Positions 58,315 to 64,000 of a stretch of DNA of 64,000 bases are shown here, piece by piece. Position 1 is the stretch's first letter. Each line of letters starts with the position of its first letter. Both the position numbers and the translations under genes were made by a program. The notes under the pieces were generated by a model that was not told the DNA's origin, did not search any database, and saw nothing but the letters and a program-made list of their open reading frames with translations. Origin of the DNA: Ewingella americana (GTDB lineage Bacteria > Pseudomonadota > Gammaproteobacteria > Enterobacterales > Enterobacteriaceae); NCBI RefSeq assembly GCF_006438725.1, contig NZ_RCZD01000002.1:187294-251293 (forward strand), written 5' to 3'.

Positions 58315-59604
58315 ATGTTTAAGAACCTACGCTGGGTCATCGTATTCCTGTTATTTATGGTTTACATGATTAATTACCTCGACCGCGTTGCGCTGTCGAT
58401 CACCGTACCGATGATAGAAAAAGAGCTGACCATTAACCCAGAACAATTTGGTTTAATATTTGGTAGTTTCTTCTTCGGCTACGCTATATTTAACTTCCTC
58501 GGCGGTTTAGCCGTGGATAAATTCGGCCCGACCATTGTCATGGGTTTAGCTGTCGGCATGTGGTCACTATTTTGCGGAATGACGGCCATTGCTACTGGCT
58601 TTTATTCCATGCTTATTTTGCGGGTATTATTTGGTATGGCCGAAGGCCCTATCTGCGCTTCAGCCAATAAGATGATCAATGGCTGGTTTCCGAAGAGACA
58701 GGCAGCCACCGCCATGGGGCTACTCAGCGCCGGTTCGCCGTTAGGCGGCGCGGTGGCCGGGCCTATTGTCGGCTATCTGGCGATCTCTTTTGGCTGGCGC
58801 CCGGCTTTTATGGTGATTGCTTCCATTGGTATTGTCTGGATGGTTATCTGGTTCTTCACGGTGGCGGATAACCCGTTAAAAAGTAAGCACGTCTCGCAAA
58901 ACGAATTACGTTTAATTGACCAGATGAAAAATGAGCATCTGAGCAAAGATGAGGATTTAGCCCAGGCCGCCCATGGCTTAGGTTATTACCTGCGTCAGCC
59001 CATTATTCTGGTCACCGCCTTTGCCTTCTTCTGCTACAACTATATTTTATTCTTCTTCCTCAGCTGGTTCCCGGCTTATCTGGTACAGGCTCACGGCCTG
59101 AATATTAAAGAGATGAGCCTGACGACGGTGATCCCATGGATTGTCGGGTTTGTCGGGCTGGCACTGGGCGGGATTATTTCCGATAAGATCTTCAATATTA
59201 CCGGCCGCCTGTTGCTATCGCGAAAAATAATATTGGTCGTCAGTCTGTCAGCCGCAGCAATTTGTGTCGCACTGGCTGGCGTGGTGACCAGCGTCGTGCC
59301 TGCGGTAGTGCTAATGTCGATTTCTATCTTCTTCCTGTATACCACTGGGGCAATTTACTGGGCGATTATTCAAGACGTGGTGCACAAATCACGCGTGGGC
59401 GGCACCAGCGGCTTTATTCATCTGATCGGCAGTGTGTCGGGAATTATTGGCCCGGTGGTGACTGGTTTTATCGTGCAGAACACCGGTCGCTTCGACAGCG
59501 CCTTTATCCTGGCCGGTGGCGTCGCCGCACTCGGTGCGGTTCTGGTGTTCTTCGTGATCAAACCGCCTAAGCATCTGCCGGTGAGTCGCGTTACCCAATC
59601 CTAA
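58315..59604 (+). CDS. MFS transporter of the anion:cation symporter group
   Basis: The 429-residue protein has twelve membrane helices. The signature NYLDRVALSITVPMIEKEL in helix 1 and GGLAVDKFGPTIVMG in loop 2-3 place it with glucarate, galactonate and hexuronate importers (ACS family). GTGGAGCC lies eight bases before the ATG. Its position after rspAB suggests that it imports the sugar acid they use, as an inference from context. Confidence 0.88.
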   Translation: MFKNLRWVIVFLLFMVYMINYLDRVALSITVPMIEKELTINPEQFGLIFGSFFFGYAIFNFLGGLAVDKFGPTIVMGLAVGMWSLFCGMTAIATGFYSMLILRVLFGMAEGPICASANKMINGWFPKRQAATAMGLLSAGSPLGGAVAGPIVGYLAISFGWRPAFMVIASIGIVWMVIWFFTVADNPLKSKHVSQNELRLIDQMKNEHLSKDEDLAQAAHGLGYYLRQPIILVTAFAFFCYNYILFFFLSWFPAYLVQAHGLNIKEMSLTTVIPWIVGFVGLALGGIISDKIFNITGRLLLSRKIILVVSLSAAAICVALAGVVTSVVPAVVLMSISIFFLYTTGAIYWAIIQDVVHKSRVGGTSGFIHLIGSVSGIIGPVVTGFIVQNTGRFDSAFILAGGVAALGAVLVFFVIKPPKHLPVSRVTQS

Positions 59605-59610
59605 CCTCCT

Positions 59611-59633
59611 ATTCCCCGTGCCTCACGGGGAAT
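59611..59633 (+). terminator. Hairpin after the MFS gene
   Basis: ATTCCCCGTG, loop CCT, CACGGGGAAT: a perfect 10-base stem a few bases after the stop, without a strong T run. Confidence 0.6.
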
Positions 59634-59658
59634 ATCACTTCTGGTGACGGATAAAATT

Positions 59659-59686
59659 AAACGCCTTCTGTTATCAGAAGGCGTTT
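59659..59686. terminator. Bidirectional terminator
   Basis: AAACGCCTTCTG, TTAT loop, CAGAAGGCGTTT: a 12-base perfect stem between convergent genes. Confidence 0.85.
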
Positions 59687-59699
59687 ATCTGTTTGCGAT

Positions 59700-60521
59700 T
59701 CAGTCCTTTTTACTGCTTACCTCTTCCTGCTTACCTTTTTCAACGTAGCTCATATCACCAACCTGACCCACGGTGAATTTACCATTCTGATAGGTAATTT
59801 TAGTCACGCTGGCATTCTTAAGAGGTTCACGTAATTGATCGGCCGGTACCCATCCCTTCAGCATGGTGAGGATCGCCATACCGTGAGACACCACCAGCAC
59901 GTTGCCGCCGCCGTCCGCACTGACTTTTTCAGCGATAGCACGCAACTCATTCTGCATGCGGGTACGCACCTGCTTTGCGTTTTCAGTTTTACCGCTTGGG
60001 TCTAAACTCGCCAGCGTATCCATCATTTGATCCAGCGTGATTTCACTTTTACCCAACCCCTGGCCCATAGATTCAAAGTCTTTATAACCGAGTTTTTTCG
60101 CCACAGGCTCCCAGGTTACCGATTCCAGTGTTCCTTCAAAGGAACCGAAGCAGGTTTCACGCAAAGAAGACTCTTCAATAATCGGGGTGGCTTGCCCGGC
60201 AGCAGCCAGCACTAATTTAGCCGTTTCGCGCGCCCGACCTGCATCACTGGAATAGGCCGCGCTAAAATGCACATCCTGGAGACCTTTCCCCAATTGCGTC
60301 GCGACTTCCACGCCTGCGCCCGTCAGTGGTGTGTCCGCCCAGCCCTGCATACGGTGCGCCGTATTAAACATGGTTTTACCGTGGCGGGTCAGATAGAGGG
60401 TCACTTCACCCGGCACCTTCGCCACCGGACTCTGGCTGTCCGGTTGAGCCTGTGCGGCCTGCACTGGCGAGAACAATAATGGTGTGATTAATGCCAATGC
60501 GGCAATCATGTGCTTTTTCAT
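59700..60521 (-). CDS. Exported histidine phosphatase
   Basis: The 273-residue precursor has a signal peptide ending VQAAQA (about residue 25). The branch 1 histidine phosphatase domain has catalytic His47 in LTRHGKT, Arg in RARETA, and a second His in VVSHGMAIL (about 206). It probably removes phosphate from small molecules in the periplasm. It is 26 bases downstream of the porin gene on the same strand, so the two may share a transcript. Substrate is unknown. Confidence 0.87.
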   Translation of the reverse strand: MKKHMIAALALITPLLFSPVQAAQAQPDSQSPVAKVPGEVTLYLTRHGKTMFNTAHRMQGWADTPLTGAGVEVATQLGKGLQDVHFSAAYSSDAGRARETAKLVLAAAGQATPIIEESSLRETCFGSFEGTLESVTWEPVAKKLGYKDFESMGQGLGKSEITLDQMMDTLASLDPSGKTENAKQVRTRMQNELRAIAEKVSADGGGNVLVVSHGMAILTMLKGWVPADQLREPLKNASVTKITYQNGKFTVGQVGDMSYVEKGKQEEVSSKKD

Positions 60522-60547
60522 TGTATATTCCTTATTAATGAAACAGA

Positions 60548-61843
60548 TCAGAAAATATTGAATTTATAATCAATACGGAATTCATACGCGATACTGTCAA
60601 CTTTTTTAATTATGCCGTTGCTGTCGACGGTTGGCGTGGTGCCGTTATGTTCGAAAGTACGGCCCGGTCCCGCCAGCGTAAATATCGTTAGGTTTTTAAG
60701 TGCAGGCGAAGAGGGCTTCCAGAGTGTGTAGACATTAAACTCACCTTCTTTAACCGTCTGACCCTTGTAATCAAAGAAGCCATAATGGGTGTTTATCCCC
60801 ATTAAAAAATCTGGCGTCAGGTTATATCCCAAATCAAATGAGATCACCTTCTCTTCATCGCGCATATAATCCAGACCGGCATAAGCCATTGAATTAAAGG
60901 TGCCGCGTGAGTTTTTACTGATATGGCGCGGGAATTGCCCTATGCCGTCGGTCTTGTGCGCCTGAGTATATTCAAATCCGGGTTTCACTACCCATTTCCC
61001 GGGCTTCCATGTCATATCTACTGCATAATGTGTCGCGCTGGTGTCAAAATCTTTTTTACTCGAACGCATGCTGTCATATTTATCCAGCGTATCGGTGGTG
61101 TAAATCTGTACACCGTAGGCTAAGGCTTTATTCTGCTTCAGGGCCAGTTCAAGCCCGCTACGACGCAAATAATCTTCACTCTCGCCATACATATACAGCG
61201 CAGTGATATTGTCAGATTTATATTGCAGATCGCCAGTATAGATTGAATTAATATCCTTGCCATCGCTGGTCAGGAAATGAACCTTATCCGGTGAATCACG
61301 GTTGGAGGATTTATTAACATACGCCATTCGCAGCCGGTAAGCGTCCCAGGTAACATCACCGCTTAACCCCTGATAAGTATTGGGTGCAGCACGCATCGAC
61401 GTCGTCAGCACACCCAGTTTTAACAGTTTCCAACCGCCGTAGAGATTGCCGTCAATGCCAAATTCTGAGAATTTTGCTTTACCGTAAAGCTGGCCAATTT
61501 TGTTAAACCCGCTGGCCTCGCCGTTGTCGTTATACAGTATTCCTCTTGAAGCAAAATTATCCGCTGCCGCCAGTTTAATCACTCCGTAGTAAGAACCATC
61601 GACGCCAATAAAGTTATTGATATAGCCAGACTTATAATCTAGTGAAATGCCCTGTCCCCAGGCATTATGCACATTACGTTTCCCTGTCTCACCTTCATCG
61701 AGATATTTAAGGATGTTATGGGTCCCTAACTCCAGGGAACTATTTTTAATGAAGTCACTGGCGCGAATATCAGATATTTCCGCAAGAGATATCGCAGGTG
61801 TACACAGCAGAGCAATAATTAAACTAATTCTTAACTTTTCCAT
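60548..61843 (-). CDS. OprD-family outer-membrane porin
   Basis: The 431-residue precursor has a signal peptide ending SLA before EISDI (about residue 22). The rest has alternating hydrophobic and aromatic strands of an 18-strand barrel, and the last residue is Phe (YKFNIF), needed for outer-membrane insertion. It resembles ChiP/OprD substrate-specific porins in layout (GQLYGKAKF, TYQGLSGDVTWDAYRL). No binding specificity can be read. A long structured leader lies upstream. Confidence 0.87.
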   Translation of the reverse strand: MEKLRISLIIALLCTPAISLAEISDIRASDFIKNSSLELGTHNILKYLDEGETGKRNVHNAWGQGISLDYKSGYINNFIGVDGSYYGVIKLAAADNFASRGILYNDNGEASGFNKIGQLYGKAKFSEFGIDGNLYGGWKLLKLGVLTTSMRAAPNTYQGLSGDVTWDAYRLRMAYVNKSSNRDSPDKVHFLTSDGKDINSIYTGDLQYKSDNITALYMYGESEDYLRRSGLELALKQNKALAYGVQIYTTDTLDKYDSMRSSKKDFDTSATHYAVDMTWKPGKWVVKPGFEYTQAHKTDGIGQFPRHISKNSRGTFNSMAYAGLDYMRDEEKVISFDLGYNLTPDFLMGINTHYGFFDYKGQTVKEGEFNVYTLWKPSSPALKNLTIFTLAGPGRTFEHNGTTPTVDSNGIIKKVDSIAYEFRIDYKFNIF

Positions 61844-61916
61844 AGCATGGCCTGTCCATTTTGTTCTTTGTTATTAAACCAGCATGTGCACTGGCGAGGT
61901 TGAAAAAATCCAATAA

Positions 61917-61971
61917 AAAACCCGAAATAAAATCATCCTGAATGAAAAAAGATAATTTTACTTCGGGTTTT
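61917..61971 (-). terminator. Terminator-like hairpin in the porin leader
   Basis: Arms of 21 bases (61951-61971 and 61917-61937) pair with two wobble pairs and a 13-base loop. On the minus strand they are followed by TTTTTTATTGGATTTTTT. It lies 74 bases upstream of the porin start, so it may act as an attenuator or end an upstream transcript such as the smvR-like message. Confidence 0.75.
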
Positions 61972-62262
61972 GCCCGACTTAACGGTAACAATCCACTGCG
62001 GCGAATATACCTAACCTAAATTTTTATAAATACTCTTTTGCACTGATTTTTTCGGGTATATCTCAGGAATGAGATATAAATCTCATTTTTTGCAAAGAGA
62101 AGAAAAAACCGTTCAGTGAACACTAAAAATATAAATGCAGACCAAATCAGCCAGATATTTTCGATGCTGATATCGGAATAAATAACCGTCTTCGATAATA
62201 GCGAGGGACGGCCAGAGTACGGGCGGACAGGTGACTGACTTTATCCCCTGCTCCGCAGTTGT
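61972..62262. other. Intergenic region between porin leader and smvR-like gene
   Basis: No gene is seen. It holds the array of TGAGAT/ATCTCA arms at 62057-62086, a small palindrome GTTCA-G-TGAAC near 62111-62121, and AT-rich promoter-like DNA. The porin promoter and the end of the smvR-like transcript must lie here. Confidence 0.5.
62057..62086. promoter_or_regulatory. Array of three inverted arms, porin upstream region
   Basis: TATATCTCA (62057-62065), GGAA, TGAGATATA (62070-62078) is a perfect 9-base inverted repeat. A third arm ATCTCAT (62080-62086) makes a second palindrome with the middle arm, again with a four-base centre. Three alternating arms in 30 bases suggest a cooperative repressor or activator site. 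Confidence 0.5.
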
Positions 62263-62814
62263 TCACTCTTTTATGTTGTTCAAAATTACACTCTCGATAT
62301 CCCCGAACATCTCATTCCACTCCTGCTCGTTGATGTCCATCAGACCGAAAAAACGCAGCATAAAAGCCCCTTCCGTCGCCAGAAAAGCCAGGCGGGCCTT
62401 TTTGCCCTGTTCGCTGGTCAAATCCAGACCTTCAATCCGGCTGCGATACCATTCGCGCGAGCTTTCCAGATGCTCTGGCGTTTGTATCAGCGTCGCCATC
62501 AGCGCAGCAGCTTTACCGCTGGAGATCTGATCGGAGTCCCGGGTAGCCTGCATATGTGCCTGAACGCGGGTCAACGGAGAGGGTGAATCACCGGCAATCT
62601 GCTCAAACACGTTGTCATACGCTTTACCCCAGCGTTCAAACATGGCGTCAATCAACGCATTTTTATTTCCAAAACAATACTGCACCCCGCCCTTGGAGAT
62701 ACCCATTGCTTTCGCCACCGAATCAATGGTTAACCCGGCAGCACCCTGCGTGGCAACAATCTCCTCGGCGGCATCCAGAACCTTATCTCGGTCGATGCTG
62801 CGTTGACGTCCCAT
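62263..62814 (-). CDS. TetR-family repressor, SmvR-like
   Basis: The 183-residue protein has an N-terminal helix-turn-helix (about 8-55; VLDAAEEIVATQGAAGLTI, KAMGISKGGVQYCF) and a helical C-terminal domain. It is divergent from an SmvA-like efflux gene, the same arrangement as smvR and smvA in Salmonella and Klebsiella, where SmvR represses smvA and senses cationic antiseptics. Assignment rests on position and fold. Confidence 0.82.
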   Translation of the reverse strand: MGRQRSIDRDKVLDAAEEIVATQGAAGLTIDSVAKAMGISKGGVQYCFGNKNALIDAMFERWGKAYDNVFEQIAGDSPSPLTRVQAHMQATRDSDQISSGKAAALMATLIQTPEHLESSREWYRSRIEGLDLTSEQGKKARLAFLATEGAFMLRFFGLMDINEQEWNEMFGDIESVILNNIKE

Positions 62815-62832
62815 AAAAAAAGACCTTTTAAA

Positions 62833-62848
62833 TACATACGTATGGATT
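62833..62848. promoter_or_regulatory. Palindromic operator between smvR- and smvA-like genes
   Basis: ATACATACGTATGGAT has a perfect core CATACGTATG (62835-62844) and 14 of 16 symmetric bases. It lies 18 bases upstream of the TetR-type gene, and a -10-like TATATT (62850-62855) toward the efflux gene follows it. It is the likely site of autorepression and smvA control. Confidence 0.6.
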
Positions 62849-62934
62849 TATATTATTGATCGCTCACCATGAAAATCGTCCGATGGTGGCAGCATGGCGA
62901 CTCACCCGAGCCGCCCTTTTTCAGAGACTCTATT

Positions 62935-64000
62935 ATGCACGCCAATAACCGCTGGCTGATACTGGCAATCATCACCAGCACCCTGTTTTTAATCATTGTC
63001 GATATGACGGTTTTATACACCGCGTTGCCGCGTCTTACGCAAGCCCTGGATGCAACGGCATCCGAAAAGCTGTGGATCGTCAACGCTTACCCGCTGGTGG
63101 TGGCAGGTTTGCTGCCCGGTGCAGGTATGCTCAGCGACCGTCTTGGCCACAAACGTTTGTTTATGGCGGGCCTGCCGGTCTTTGCACTGGCTTCGCTGTG
63201 TGCCGCTTTCTCGTCGTCGGCCGAGCTGTTAATTGCTTCCCGCGCTTTCCTGGCGGTCGGCGCGGCCATGATGATGCCAGCCACGCTGTCGATTGTACGT
63301 CACGTCTTCACGGATGAGCGCGAGCGGGCGCTGGCTATTGGCATCTGGGCAGCAGTGTCCTCCAGCGCCGCCGCACTCGGCCCGGTCGTAGGTGGCGTCT
63401 TGCTGGAGTATTTCTGGTGGGGGTCGGTCTTCCTGATCAATGTACCCGTCGTTTTGATCGTGATCCCTTTCGCCTGGAAATTCATTCCCAATCGAGGCGG
63501 TAACCCTGATCGTCCGTATGATCTGATCGGTTCGGGACAAATCATGATCGGGCTGGTCGGCGTGATTTACGCACTCAAAGAGTTGAGTAAACCCACGTCA
63601 TCGATGCTGGCGCTGAGTATGTCGGCCGTCATCGGTGTGCTGTTCCTCACCCTGTTTGCCCGCCGGCAAAAAAGGGCTGCCTATCCGATGATTGATTTTT
63701 CCCTGTTCCGCAACCCGGCCTTTTCCTGTGGCGTTGCCATCGCGATCATCTCAATGATTGCACTGATTGGCGTTGAACTTGTGCTGACCCAGCGCCTGCA
63801 ACTGGTTCTGGGTTTGACTCCGCTGATGGCCGCATTTTTCATTTTGCCGATCCCAGTCGCTTCCGCGCTGGCCGGTCCCTGGGCGGGAATGATGCTACCC
63901 CGCTATGGCGAACGCCGGATCATGGTGGGCGGATTTATCCTCACGGCGCTGGGTACCGGCAGTCTGACGTTACTGTTTGAAAGCAATATCATTGCTCAGT
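62935..64000 (+). CDS. smvA: SmvA-like MFS efflux pump (3' end outside window)
   Basis: The frame opens at ATG 62935 (MHANNRWLILAIITSTLFL) and stays open for 355 codons to the window end. It is a 14-helix DHA2 transporter: DMTVLYTALPRLTQAL in helix 1, GMLSDRLGHKRLFMAG, and LGPVVGGVLLEYFWWGSVFL, which matches Salmonella SmvA closely. SmvA exports methyl viologen, chlorhexidine and other cations. The ribosome site is weak (AGAGA). It is truncated only by the window. Confidence 0.88.
   Translation, partial: MHANNRWLILAIITSTLFLIIVDMTVLYTALPRLTQALDATASEKLWIVNAYPLVVAGLLPGAGMLSDRLGHKRLFMAGLPVFALASLCAAFSSSAELLIASRAFLAVGAAMMMPATLSIVRHVFTDERERALAIGIWAAVSSSAAALGPVVGGVLLEYFWWGSVFLINVPVVLIVIPFAWKFIPNRGGNPDRPYDLIGSGQIMIGLVGVIYALKELSKPTSSMLALSMSAVIGVLFLTLFARRQKRAAYPMIDFSLFRNPAFSCGVAIAIISMIALIGVELVLTQRLQLVLGLTPLMAAFFILPIPVASALAGPWAGMMLPRYGERRIMVGGFILTALGTGSLTLLFESNIIAQ

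Noticed and set aside
1-64000. Search by eye for CRISPR arrays, tRNA, rRNA, insertion-sequence ends and prophage genes
   Set aside because: No regular repeat-spacer pattern, cloverleaf, transposase or phage protein was found.

Overview
The window is chromosomal DNA of an Enterobacterales bacterium. Gene order and near-identical proteins match two E. coli backbone blocks: nadD-rsfS-rlmH-mrdA-mrdB-rlpA-dacA-ybeD-lipB-lipA-tatE with ybeM, crcB and cspE, and yegD-mdtABCD-baeSR-yegP-yegQ-cyaR-yegS. The blocks lie closer together than in E. coli and are separated by accessory genes. My guess is a Yersiniaceae member of the Rahnella/Serratia type, but the genus cannot be proved from this text. I saw no insertion sequence, prophage gene, CRISPR array, tRNA or rRNA.

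Layout. 1-9260: cell elongation (PBP2, RodA, RlpA, PBP5), ribosome maturation and silencing (RlmH, RsfS), lipoate synthesis (LipB, LipA, YbeD nearby) and TatE. 9556-20900: an AdrA-like diguanylate cyclase, a polar amino-acid ABC transporter, a YbeM-type amidase paired with a substrate-binding-fold protein under a divergent MocR regulator, a fluoride riboswitch with crcB, a tiny PmrR-like membrane peptide gene with a PmrA-box-like site, a self-regulated TetR/Bcr efflux pair, cspE and a DUF2076 protein. 21135-25642: an orphan Fur-box iron-type binding protein, an S9 oligopeptidase and an exported Ppx/GppA-like protein.

25807-35063 is carbohydrate territory: a cellobiose-type PTS operon (EIIC, EIIA, 6-phospho-beta-glucosidase) with no EIIB, a candidate small RNA, a frameshifted GH127 arabinofuranosidase with its GPH symporter and AraC regulator, and rspR. 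35247-38376: an unknown conserved gene, a TPP riboswitch driving thiM-thiD, and a GNAT acetyltransferase. 38565-55723: the yegD-to-yegS block with the complete BaeSR-MdtABC(D) envelope-stress efflux system and a CyaR small RNA with a well-placed CRP site. 55912-64000: rspA-rspB-MFS sugar-acid genes, an exported histidine phosphatase, an OprD-type porin with an elaborate leader, and a divergent SmvR/SmvA-like pair cut by the window end.

Functional links inferred here: RspR (34377) and its presumed targets rspAB (55912) are 21 kb apart. The GPH symporter, GH127 enzyme and AraC regulator form one arabinoside-use unit, disabled by a one-base deletion if the read is correct. The most novel items are the small RNA candidate at 29636-29731, the PmrR-like gene at 17549-17644, and the leader of the porin gene at 61844-62100.
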